A DNA stretch of 64,000 nucleotides, from contig JACVTC010000015.1 in NCBI GenBank assembly GCA_016946835.1, positions 312,501 through 376,500 of the forward strand, in the 5' to 3' direction. Position 1 is the stretch's first letter, and every line of letters begins with the position of its first letter. The DNA is from Neocallimastix lanati (nom. inval.) (Eukaryota > Neocallimastigomycota > Neocallimastigomycetes > Neocallimastigales > Neocallimastigaceae). Shown here in pieces: positions 13,522-27,027 of the stretch. Both the position numbers and the translations under genes were made by a program. The notes beneath the pieces are model-generated. The model made no database searches, was not told the origin of the DNA, and saw only the letters and a program-made list of their open reading frames with translations.

Positions 13522-14505
13522 TTATTTATTATTTATTATTTATTATTTATTATTATTTATTATTTATAATTATTTATTTATTTATTTATTATTTATTATT
13601 TATTATTTATTTATTTATTATTTATTATTTATTTATAATTTATAATTTATTATTTATTATTTATTATTTATTATTTATTATTTATTATTTATTATTTATT
13701 TATTTATTTATTTATTATTTATTATTTATTATATTATTATTATTTATTATTTATTATTTATTATTCCATTATTTATTATTTATTATTTATTATTTATTTA
13801 TTTATTATTCCATTATTTATTATTTATTATTTATTATTTATTTATTTATTATTATTATTTATTTATTATTATTTATTATTTATTATTTATTATTATTTAT
13901 TTATTATTTATTATTTATTATTTATTATTTATTATTTATTATTTATTATTTATTATTTATTATTATTATTATTTATTATTTATTATTTATTATTTATAAT
14001 TATTTAGTTATTATTTATCATTTATTAGTTTATTATTTATTATTTATTATTTATTTATTTATTTATAATTTATTATTTATTATTAATTATTTATTTATTT
14101 ATTATTATTTATTATTTATTATTTATTATTATTTATTTATTTATAATTTATAATTTATTATTTATTATTTATTATTTATTATTTATTTATTTTATTTATT
14201 TATTATTTATTTATTATTTGTTATTTATTTATTTATTATTTATTTATTATTTATTATTTATTATTATTTATTATTTATAATTATTTATTATTTATAATTA
14301 TTTATTTATTATTATTAAGTTATTATTTATTATTTATTATTTATTATTATTTAGTTATTATTATTTAGTTATTATTATTTAGTTATTATTATTTAGTTAT
14401 TATTATTTAGTTATTATTTGTTATTATTATTATTTGTTATTATTATTATTTATTATTATTTATTTATTATTATTTATTATTTATTATTTATTATTTATTA
14501 TTAAA
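10507..14505. repeat. 4-kb ATTATTT-type array with higher-order structure
   Basis: About four kilobases consist almost wholly of TTATTTA/ATT/ATTT units on the plus strand. It is not a plain microsatellite. Marker variants recur in order: ATAATTATTTAGTTAT followed by ATCATTTATTAG appears near 10765, 11274, 11903 and 13997; ATTCCATTATTTATT appears near 12447, 12490, 12677, 12850, 12965, 13405, 13765 and 13808; TTATATATTATATATTATTT appears near 10880, 11505 and 11665. Longer blocks have therefore been copied within the array. Near the end, ATTATTTAGTT repeats (about 14345-14415). The open frame at 10513-10767 is repeat translation, not a gene. Confidence 0.97.
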
Positions 14506-14868
14506 ATTATTATTCTTTTTATTATTATTACATATGGATTATTATTTATTCTTGAAATTAATAATAATTTATACTAAAATTTATTATAATTTGAAATATA
14601 TATGTATTATCTTTTTTAATAATAATTTTATCGAGTTTCCAAAGTCCAAAATATTTAAAATAAAATAGTAGTAATTTATACAAAGCATTTCTTTTAATTA
14701 TGCATTTTATTTTTTTTTTTTTTTTTTTTTTTTAATTTTCAGGAAATTTTCTTTTATTTTTATTCTTTTTTATTAATTTATAAAATTTAACATAATTTTA
14801 TAGTTATTTCAACTATAAAATAAAGTTATATATAATAAAATTCAAAGAATAATTTTAACGATGAAAAG

Positions 14869-14910
<42 letters not shown>

Positions 14911-15126
14911 TATAAACATCCAAATAATATCAATAAAAATTATTAAGAAAAAAAAAATAAAAATAATAAATATTTATATCTGCTGTTTTTTAATTTCTGT
15001 TATTCCAATAATTAAAATTAAGAATTTTATATTTATAATTAGAGTAAATATTAAATAAACAAAATACAAAGCACAATAAAAAAATAACATATATATATAT
15101 ATACTTTTTGTATATATATATACAAT

Positions 15127-15158
<32 letters not shown>

Positions 15159-15657
15159 TTATATTCTAATATCTTTTTCAATCATTATTAAAATAATTAA
15201 ATAACTTTAAAATTCTATTATTATATCATTTATTGATTTATATCATTATAAATAATTCTTAATATAATTTTAGTTAATGATTATCTATTATAATCACTAT
15301 TACTACAATTTTTTTTTATATTATAAAACACTCCTTTTCTTAACAAATCAATTATTATATAAATAATGTAAAAAAAAAAAAAAAAAAAAATTAATTTTTC
15401 AGTATAGAAATAAATAGTCGGTGTAACCATTATATTAAAATAAAGGTTACACCAGGAACCAATGCCTACTTCCAATAACTGGCTTCCTATACAATTCATG
15501 TCACAATGGCAATAAGAACCAAGTATATTCTATGAAAATTACCTTAGAATGAACCACTCCAAGATAATATTTGCTATCATTCTTTTAATATGTATATTTT
15601 TTTAATTTATATATTTATTATTATATATTAATAATTAATAAAATTATTTTTTTAATA

Positions 15658-15692
<35 letters not shown>

Positions 15693-17322
15693 GTACTCAG
15701 TTAAAGAAGAAAATTGACTATAAAATAGTCAAGTCATTTAGCTTTTTTTTTTTTAATAGTTCAACCAAGATTAACAATTAATAATTTATTTATTTTATTA
15801 TTATGAATTTATTTAATTTATTATAGTATTGTAGTATTATTTATTTATTAAGTTTATTTTGTATATTCATTTATATAATAATAAAATTTTGTTATTGATT
15901 TATCTTAATTATCTAAATTCATAATCAATAAACTTATTTTTAAACATAACCTATTAGAAATATTAAATTCCTTATTAAAAAACAAAAAAAAGAAGATATT
16001 AAATTTTATTTTTATAGAAATAATATTAAAAAATTTTTTTATGATAGATATATAATATACATTAAAGTAAAATAGACAGAATTATGTAATTTTCAATATT
16101 AGCAATTATATGCTTTATATAATTTAAAGAATTTTTATTCAAAAAAAAAGAAAAAAAAATGATAATAATAAGCTAAACGTGTTTTACTAATGGATAAAAT
16201 TTTAACCCACTTAGAAAACAGTTTTTTTTTTTTTACAATTATAAAAAAATATATATACATATAAAAACATAAAGATTTATTAAAATGTTAATTCAATATT
16301 AATTTAAAATATTTAATAAATCTTTATTTAATAATATGATTTATTAGTTATTATCAATTATCTATTATTTTAATAATATTATTATTAACATTAAATAGCA
16401 AATTTTTTGAATTAATATCTTATATATGTAAAAAAAAAAAAAAAAAGAAAAGAAAATAAATAAATGAATGAATAATTATTTATAAATTACAATTAAAATA
16501 TTATGTATGAAAAATATTACATAAGAATTTTTTTTTATTTTATTTTATATTTTATTTTATTTTATTTTATTTTGTTGATTTTGTTTTATTTTATTTTATT
16601 TTTTATTTTTTTTTTTTTTTTTAATTTTCAAACCTTAAATTAAATAATAACAATTTTGAAAATAAAATAACAATAAAAATAAAAAAAAAAAAAAAAACTT
16701 TAAAAATCTTATTATAACAACAATTTTCATATATTTTTTCTTTTTTCTTTTTTTTTTCATTTTTTTACTTTTATTATCTTTTATTATTAATATTTTCGAA
16801 AAATATTTGAAATATTTGAAATATATATATATATATATATATATTAAAAATAATGTAACTAAATAATTAAAAAAAAAAAAAAAAGAAAAAAAGTGTTTAT
16901 TATATATAAAAAAAGTGTTTATTATATAAAGTGTTAATAAAATTTAAAATTTTTAAATTTTAAAATTTTATTATCTTTTAAAATAAAAATAATAATATAT
17001 TTAAAAAAAAAAAAAAAAAAAAAAAATTATATAGTATTTAAAAAAAAAAAAAATAAATAATAAAGTAAATAATAAAATAAATAATAAAGTAAATAATAAT
17101 AATAATAATATATAATAAATAATATATAAAAAATTATTCATATTTTATATGAATAATTTTTTTTTTAAAAAAAAAAAAAAAAAGTAAAAAGAAAAAAAGA
17201 AAAAATTAAATAATAATAATAATAAATTATTTATTATATCTTTATTTTATACAAAATAAAAAATATACTTATTAATAATATCTCTTTTTTTTTTGATAAG
17301 AAAATAAATAAAATAAAAAAAT

Positions 17323-17354
<32 letters not shown>

Positions 17355-17539
17355 GTAAAAATTAGAAGTGGTCGAGAGAACTGAATCAACTCTTTAATAT
17401 TTATAATTTTTAATTTTTAATAAAAAAAATTTTTTATTAAAAAAAAAATAAAAAAAAATATAATATATATATATATATAAAGAAAACAAAATAAAACAGA
17501 TATAAAAAATATATATATACATATATAAATGAAGTAAAT
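14506..17539. other. AT-rich intergenic DNA, presumed upstream region of ODAD3
   Basis: No gene was recognised. A more complex island at about 15410-15570 contains the perfect inverted repeat GGTGTAACC ... GGTTACACC (15419-15452), but only a short frame crosses it. The last ~150 bases before the ODAD3 start hold the less AT-biased string AGTGGTCGAGAGAACTGAAT, probably 5' leader. No promoter element can be assigned. Confidence 0.5.
17529..17537 (+). promoter_or_regulatory. Minimal upstream ORF (ATG AAG TAA) before ODAD3
   Basis: A two-codon reading frame closes 2 nt before the ODAD3 start codon. If transcription begins upstream of it, scanning ribosomes would meet this ATG first. A regulatory effect is possible but only inferred, because the transcript start is unknown. 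Confidence 0.35.
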
Positions 17540-19185
17540 ATGTCTAGACAAAATCAAATTGATGAAGAGCTTCGTGATTTGAAGCTTAGATTTGAATTAT
17601 TAGGTATTATCTCAATATTCATATCTCTTTTCATTTTTTTTTTTTTAAAAAAAAATATATCTACACATATATATGAAAATGAAATACTTTTTAAATAAAA
17701 AAAAATTAATAAATTATTAATATATCACCTTTTATATATACATATATATATTACACCTAATATCTAATCTATTTTATCATTATAATATATGAAAATATAT
17801 TTAAAAAAAAAATAATAATGTAAAAATTATTTATATGATCATGATGAAAATGGATAAATATTTAATGGAACATTAATATATATTAATAATAAACAATATC
17901 AATATCAAAATAAATAATAATAATAACAATAATATCAATAAAAATTATGAAATAATGTATAATACCTATTATAAATATATATATATTATTATATAAATAT
18001 GAATATTTATGTATAATGGTATAATTAGATGGCGATCGTAAGGCGTACTATGAATCGTCACAACTGACGATTAGGAAAAATAAAGAAGAAATTGCACAAT
18101 TAGCAGCTCAAAATAAGGAATTACGGTCAACTATTGCTAAATTAAGAAAGGTTTTTTTTTTCTCAATTTTATTTTATTTCCTTTTTATTTATTTATTTAT
18201 TTATTTATTTGTACAGAAAAAACTAAATATTTATATATATATTTATATATATATTCGTTATATATTTATAATAATTATATATAATTCAATAATTATGAAA
18301 ACTGGAATAATTTAATATGATGTTGATTAATGAACAATAATAATGATAAATTATTCTTATTTTGAATAATAAAATATAATAATAATAAATTATAATAAAT
18401 AATAATAATAATAATTTAATACAAAAAAAAAAAAAAAAAAAAAAAAGTTTGAAAAAGATATCACTCCAAGTTCAGCAATGAATATGACCGCATTTGAAAA
18501 ATTTGATCATGAAGTCATTGACTCTCAGAAACGATGTGATCGATTAAAATGTGAATTAGAAAAGAAGGAAAAGCAACTCTATGAACTGGAGGATAATTAT
18601 TTCGATTTGAAAAAAATTGCCGAAGGAGTTAAAAATAAAAATAATCCACAAATGAAAGTAAATTTTTTTTTTTTCTCTTAATATATTTGATATATTTAAT
18701 TGTTTATATTATATTAAATATATATGTGTATATTATTTTAAATATATATATATATACTTATTAATTATTATTATATTTTTTTAAAAAAAAAATTAAAAAC
18801 TAATATTAAAAATACTATAATAAATAAATATATATATATATATATGATTTGAATAAATAAATGAAATGAATATATGATTGAATGAATTAATAATAATTAC
18901 AAAAACAATAACAATTATATATATGTATATATAAAAAAGGAAATTAGTTCATTAGAAAATCGTTTGGATAAAGCATTAATAAAGTATAATGAAGCACAAT
19001 CCATTAAAAAAATGTATGAACAAATTTTAAAAAAATTACAAGAAGAACAATTGACATTTGATCAACAACTTGCCTACTATGAAAAAACATTAAAAATGAA
19101 GAAGCAAGATATTGTAGAATTAGAATATATGTCAAGAGATGCTAATCATGCCAAAGAAATAGCAAAGGTATTATATAAATGATAA

Positions 19186-19236
<51 letters not shown>

Positions 19237-20140
19237 AATTTAATGATTATTAATAATAATATAAAAATGGCATAATAATAATATAATACTTTTATTATAT
19301 TATTATTATACTTATAAATTTATAATTTTATATATATTAAAAAAAAATTATAATATATATAAAAAAATTATAATATCAAAAATTTTAAAATACATATAAA
19401 AAAATTATAATATCAAAAATTTTAAAATACATATAAAAAAATTATAATATCAAAAATTTTAAAATGCATATAAAAAAATTATAATATCAAAAATTTTAAA
19501 ATACATATAAAAAAATTATAATATCAAAAATTTTAAAATATATATATATATATGTATTATGTTTATTTATTTTTAAATGTCATATTCCTTCAATTTATAA
19601 TAATTAACTAAATATTTTTTTTTTAATTTAAAATTTTTTCTCTTATTATGCATAAATTTTATTGTATACTATTTTTTTTTTTTTTTTTTTTTTTTTTGTA
19701 TTAGGCTGAATTAGCAAAATTTGAACAACAAGTGAATGAGGAAAGAAAACATCGTGAAAAGGAACTAGAAACCAAAAAAGAAATGGTAAAACAAAAATTA
19801 GAATTCCATGAAAAGAATGATAGAAAGGTAAAAAAAAAAAAAAATATCAATATAAATATATATATCAATAAAAGATATAATGTATTAAATTTTAATTTAT
19901 ATATATATATATATATATATTCTTATAATAAAATATATATTTGCATTTGAAACATCGTAAATTAAAAATCAATATTTTATAACTATACATATAAAAAATA
20001 ATTTATATATTTCAATAATGAAAAAATAAAAATGAACAAACAAATAAAAATAAAAAATAATAAAAATAAAAATAAAAAACAAACAAATAAAATAACTATA
20101 AAAATAAAAACAAACACATATAAAATAAATAAAAAATATA

Positions 20141-20174
<34 letters not shown>

Positions 20175-20690
20175 TTTTTTTAAAAAAAAAAAAAAAAGGT
20201 AAGACAAATGGAAGAATTAAGAAATGATGTTCAAGTAGCTCAAGATCAAGTGAATAAGGAACATTTCGATGAGGCTAAAGAAAAGAAATTAGCGGAGTAT
20301 GAAGAGACCATGAGATTAATTAAGGAAGCCACAGGAGTATCTGATGTGAATGATGTCATTAATAAGTTCCAATCTCAAGGAGAAACTCATACACATTTAA
20401 AGAGTTTAGAAGAACAGAATAGAGCAAAGATACAAGAATTAAAGGAACAGAGAGCGGCCATTATGGCAGAATATGATGAACTGAAGTATAGTGGAGAAAG
20501 TCGACATGCTGCCAGTCAACGAATCATTGATGAATTCCAGGAACATTTAAAGGAAGCTGAAGATAAATGTGATGAAGCCAAAAATAAATATGAATGGGTA
20601 TCTAACTTATTAAATAATGCAAAAGCGGGTATACAACACTTATATGAAAAATTGGAAGGAATTAAATTAGTAAGTAGTAATAAATTAATC

Positions 20691-20735
<45 letters not shown>

Positions 20736-21952
20736 TTATCATTATTATTATTATCATTATTATTATTATTATTATTATTTTATTATGATTATTTTGACTA
20801 TTATTTTATATTTTTAATAATAATTTTTTTTATACTAACAAATACTCAATATATTTTTTAATGTTATATATATATAATGATAATAATAATAATTGATAAA
20901 AATAAAATTAAATAAACAAATAAAAATTAAAATAAAAATAAAATAATAAAAAAAAAAAAAAAAGACTCCTGAAGGTGGTGAAACCACGACGACGACTGCT
21001 GGAGAAGGAGGAGAAGGAGACACCGAAGCTGGAAAAAGTGCTGAAACCGAAGGAGCTACTAAAAAAGAAGAAAAGAAGGAAGAATATTTGGAAGTCACGG
21101 ATGATAATATAGCTGATGTATTGAACATATGTAATAAAAAACTTCAAATATTGTATCAAAGTGTTCAAGAAAAACAAAAAGCCATTTTGGAGGTAAGAAA
21201 AAAAAATTATAAAATTTTAATAATAATAATATATATATTATTATATATATTATTATTATTATAATTTTTTAAAAAAAAAATATAAAAAAAATATATATAT
21301 ATCTTATATATCTTATATATTTTCTGATAAAAAAAAATATTTATTTTTTATAAATAATAATTATATCTATAATTTTCTATCTATCTTTCTACTTCTCTAT
21401 TAATAATTAAAAAAAAAAGTCTGCTCAAATTGCCTCGGTACAACAAAACCAACAACAACAATCCACCGAACCACCAGCCAATATTATTACCATTACTCAA
21501 GCCGGATTACCACCTTACAATACTCGTGTAAAATTAAGAGAAGTCTCCTTCGAAGAAGACAATGGCGATGGTAATTATATATATATATATACATTTTTTT
21601 ATACGTTTTAATTTATATATATAAAGGATAGTAATAATAAATATATATATAAATATATATAATATAATATTATATTATATTATGTAATCATTAATTAATT
21701 ATTAATACTAATAATAAAATAATAATACCAATATTAAAAATAATATTAATATAAAAATTTATAAAATTTATATTTATATATTAAATAAATTCTAATAAAT
21801 TCAATAAATCAATAGAAAATGATGATAATGATGATGGTGGTGGTGAAGTCTTAGACAGAGATACTATTAAGAAACAATTTACTCAGCTATTAAATGCAAA
21901 GATAAAACAAAATAAGAAATCAAAGAAGAAGAGAAAGGATGATGATGATTAA
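17540..21952 (+). CDS. ODAD3: Outer dynein arm docking complex protein ODAD3/CCDC151 (577 aa, 9 exons)
   Basis: Exons: 17540-17603, 18029-18150, 18448-18657, 18940-19167, 19705-19827, 20199-20669, 20965-21192, 21420-21570, 21816-21952. All introns are GT-AG and every junction keeps frame, giving 1734 nt, 577 aa; human CCDC151 is close to 595 aa. The product is almost entirely coiled coil (Lys/Glu/Gln-rich heptads). Recognition rests on the N-terminal GDRKAYYESSQ at residues ~23-33, the family signature of CCDC151, followed by IRKNKEEI, and on the NRLDKALIKYNEAQ segment (~residue 140). The family helps anchor outer dynein arms to doublet microtubules in motile cilia, which fits a flagellated zoospore. 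Exon 7 adds a Gly/Thr/Glu-rich, unusually G+C-rich linker (about residues 407-437). The C-terminus is acidic, then Lys-rich, ending RKDDDD. Intron 4 holds a 37-bp minisatellite. The short frames at 18478-18681, 18964-19182, 19732-19950 and 20208-20861 are single exons of this gene. Confidence 0.88.
19336..19545. repeat. 37-bp minisatellite in ODAD3 intron 4
   Basis: The unit ATAAAAAAATTATAATATCA + AAAATTTTAAAATACAT recurs with exact 37-bp spacing: the TAC/TGCATAT mark falls at 19391, 19428, 19465 and 19502. About five units with single-base variation make up much of the intron. Confidence 0.9.
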
Positions 21953-22284
21953 GGAAAGAAAAAATTACATGAGAGAAATAAAAATAAAAAATAAAATAAA
22001 AAAAATAAAAATAAAAATAAAATAAAATAAAATATAATAAAAATAAAAGAAAAAAGAAATAAATAATAAATAAATAAATAAAAATAAAAATTTTTTTATT
22101 AGTAATAATAATTAGAAATAATTCAATAAAATATACTTTCTTTAATTCTTCTTATTCTTTCTTCTTTCAATATAAATAATATTTTTTTTTCATTAATTTT
22201 ATTCTTTATAAATAAGATTTATAAATAAAAAATAATTTTTTTGATATTTAAATTAATAGTTAGATTTTATGATTATAGAAATTT

Positions 22285-22315
<31 letters not shown>

Positions 22316-22719
22316 CATATTTTATATATATATAATTATATAAAATATTAGTAAATATATCTATAATTATTAATTTTTTTTATATATATTTAAAAAAATG
22401 TTTATTATTATTATTATTATTTTTTTAATAAACCATTTTGAATTTTATAATTTTTTGAAAAAAAAATTTTTTTTATATAATAAATAAAATAATAATAATT
22501 TTTTTTTTTTTTTTTAGATTTTAATCAATATATAAATATATAAATATATATTTATATACAATTACTGTAGAATTTTTTTTTATAAAGAAATAAAATAAAA
22601 TAATAATAATAAAAACAGTAATTAATCATTCTTTTTTTTTTTTTTGGTGTTTTTTTTTTTTTTTTTTTTCGTTTTTTTTTTTTTATCTTTTCTCTTTGTC
22701 GATGTAAATTTTTAATAAA
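21953..22719. other. ODAD3 3' flank and AT-rich spacer
   Basis: Only AT-rich sequence with A/T homopolymers. Candidate AATAAA-type polyadenylation signals abound within 200 bases of the ODAD3 stop but cannot be told apart from background. Confidence 0.5.
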
Positions 22720-23945
<1,226 letters not shown>

Positions 23946-23983
23946 AATTTCGATAAAAATCATTTTACAAACTCTAAAGATCA

Positions 23984-24014
<31 letters not shown>

Positions 24015-24299
24015 GTCAAAAAGTTTCCATAAAAAAAAAAAATTAAAATAAAATAAAACTTTCTTTTTTTTTTTTTTTTTTTTTAAGTCAAAAAGTTTCC
24101 ATAAAAAAAAAATTAAAATAAAATAAAACTTTTTTTTTTTTTCTTAGAAAATAACTTTATTTAATTCATAATAATAATAATAATAATAAAATTACATGAT
24201 TTAAATGAAAAAAAAAAAATAATAAAAAAAATAAAAATAAAAATAAAATAAAATAAAATAAAATGAAATGAAATATTATAGTATAATAATTATAATAAT

Positions 24300-24341
<42 letters not shown>

Positions 24342-24972
24342 GCATTAGATAGCAATAGTTTTCTAACTTTTTTTTTTTTTTTTTTCTCATTCATCAATGA
24401 TAACACCATGTCCATTATTAACTTATTAACGAGTAATAAAAATTTTTTTTTTTTCAGTATTAGGTGTTATCAACTAAAAAAAATCGGTATATCCGATTCT
24501 TTTTTTTTTCACTCGGGAGGTGAAAAAAAATTCCTTGCCTTATCAATTTCATGATGTCGATGCTCTTAGCAAACGGTAGATTCAATAGATTCCACCGGGG
24601 AATATCAATTTTCATCATCAATCTATAAAAAAAAAAAAAAAAAAAAAAAAAAAGATCCAAAAAAATTAATGGTATTTACGTTTATTAAAAACTTCCACAA
24701 TCCCTACAACTTACAGAACAGTCGACCAAGTATGAACTTCATTTAAAAAATATTGTCAACTAATTGTTTTTTTTGTTCCACATCATTAAGTTTAATTTTT
24801 TTTTTTTTTTTTTTTTTTTTTTATATGTATATTGAACGCTTGCCAAGAGGAACACTATTATTATCATAATCCTTTTCTAATAAAAAAAAAATAATAATAA
24901 TAATAATAATAATAATAATTTAAGATAAAGTATAAAAAAATTTTTTTTTAATTACACACTCACTCTATAAAA

Positions 24973-25018
<46 letters not shown>

Positions 25019-25630
25019 GTAAAGTTTTATTATATATATATATATTTTTATTAATATTATAAATATCTTAATTATTTTTTTTTTTTTTACTGGTCTTTCT
25101 TAATATATTTTCTTAATAAAATATTTATTGATATATATCTCTTACATAAACAATTAAATTATTTTATAAGTAAATATATATACAATTTATTTTTTTTAAT
25201 TTTAATTTTTTTTTTATATTTTATTTTTTTTTAAAAAAAAAAAATATATGTATATATTAAAATAATTAATTCTATATGATAAAATATTTTTTTATAATTA
25301 ATTTTTGTCACAAAAAAATTAAAACTTCATATATATATAAAAATAATATTTTCATTTTTTTATTCTGAAAGATTTTATAAAAATATAGGCTTTTTTTTAT
25401 TAATATTTTTTTTTTTTTTTGTAAAATGTATTAAAATAAAAAAAAAATATTATATATAAAAAATAATTGCAATATATTATAAATATAAGGATATATATTA
25501 TTTATAAAAATAAAAATAAAAATAATTTCATTCCTATTAAACTTTATTTAATAATTTATTTTTATTTTCTTTAATAAATATCTTTTTATTTGTATTGATA
25601 ATAATAAGTATTTAATATTTTGCTTAAAGC
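23946..25630. other. AT-rich spacer with homopolymers and small duplications
   Basis: Notable are a ~73-bp tandem duplication (GTCAAAAAGTTTCCATAAAA at about 24015 and 24088), long poly-A tracts (24303-24339, 24977-25016), and a complex island at 24400-24740. The island carries a decayed minus-strand frame (24460-24660) containing IDIPRWNLLNLPFAKSID and two adjacent hairpins (24482-24530). No supported gene. Confidence 0.5.
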
Positions 25631-27027
25631 TTAAACTTGAGTAGCAAGATCAATGAAATTACTGGTACCAGTTAAAGAACTAGTGACACGTTCTTCATTC
25701 TTGAAAGTAGCAATACCATAAGCTAAAGCACTACAAGTTAAAGTAATGGTTGGAACAATGAAAGCAGTGAAAGATCCGTTGAATTCGAAAATCCAATTAA
25801 CAACAGCTAAACTATAATATTTTTTATTTAATAAAAGTTTTTTTTTTTTTTTTTGTTATTTTCCATGTTGTTAATACAAATTAGTATGTTGGTTTCATTT
25901 AATAATAATAATAATAAATAAGGAAAAAAATTAATAAATAATTTCTATATAATTTTAATCTATCTCTTATCAGTATGTAAATATAAATAATTCGATTTTT
26001 ATTAAAATAATTACACTATATATAAGACAGCTCTCATAGAATTCTTTTCGAAGAACTTGATGTATTCATCACTATATTATAGAAATAAGAAAAAATATAT
26101 ATATATAAAAATAATATTAATAATTACTTTTATTAATTTTATTTTATTTTTTTCTTAACTTAATAATAATAAAATTTTATATATAATTAAAATAAACTTA
26201 CAATTTTGGGTTAGATGGTACACACTATTATTTTTTACATTTATATTTAAATATATGTATTTATATACAAATTTAATTATTATGGATTTAAATTTAAATG
26301 GATTTATATTAATAATAATTTTAGTTTAAATTACCTTTAAGAAAATTGGGATTTCAAGTAAAACGATAACAACACCGAAAACACTAAATGCATATTAAAA
26401 TATAATATTAATAAAAAATCATTATTATTTTAAATTTTTTCTTTATCTAGTGAAATATTAATTAACTATATAATAATTTTTTTTATCTCAAATCAATAGT
26501 TACAGGTTGAAGATTCCTTGAAGCATTTCAGCGGCTTGTAAAAATATAATTTCTAAAATACCTCCTAAAATAGCTCCTGGAGCAAAAATAATCATCACTT
26601 TATATATATTTATATATTTATTTATTATAAATAAAATAAAATAAAATAAAATAATATTAGTTTTTTTTAATTCTTATTATCGATATAAATATATTTTAAT
26701 TTTATTATATATATAAATATAATATTTACAAAGAGATGAAATAATAGCAAGCCTATTTTCATTATATTGTATAATTTTTTTTTGTTTATTATTATTAATC
26801 CAAAATAAAAATATATATATATAAATATAAATTAATATAAACAACTTTTTTTTTTGTTTATTCGCTTTTTCGTAGTTATTTTTTCAATTCCTTTTATATT
26901 TATTTAATTTATTTATTTATTAATAATAAATATTTATATAAACATAAATCAATAAAATGTAAATATACCATTGACCGTAAATGGAGCATTGTCCTGAAGT
27001 TAATTCCTTAACAAAATCGAATTTCAT
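25631..27027 (-). CDS. TVP18: TVP18-like Golgi membrane protein (161 aa, 7 exons)
   Basis: Exons on the minus strand, 5' to 3': 26969-27027, 26730-26752, 26504-26597, 26335-26383, 26202-26224, 26015-26071, 25631-25811. All six introns are GT-AG, and the spliced 486 nt give 161 aa; yeast Tvp18 is about 167 aa. Four hydrophobic segments are predicted, at about residues 21-41, 46-75, 93-108 and 112-137. The family match rests on LLEIPIFLK followed by a PSNPKFDEYIKFF and NSMRAVLYIVLAVVNW block, the same order as in Tvp18 and the related Flower/Cg6151-P family (PF10233): an LEIP..L motif, C-P-S-K-F, then MRA.Y. The role is a small tetraspan protein of the late Golgi in yeast, with vesicle trafficking inferred. 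Two exons are only 23 nt, so automatic prediction could easily miss the gene; no single frame exceeds about 60 codons. Confidence 0.78.

Noticed and set aside
24000-24140. Repeated GTCAAAAAGTTTCCAT with poly-T, considered as terminal repeats
   Set aside because: The two copies are direct and only ~73 bp apart, which is a simple local tandem duplication.
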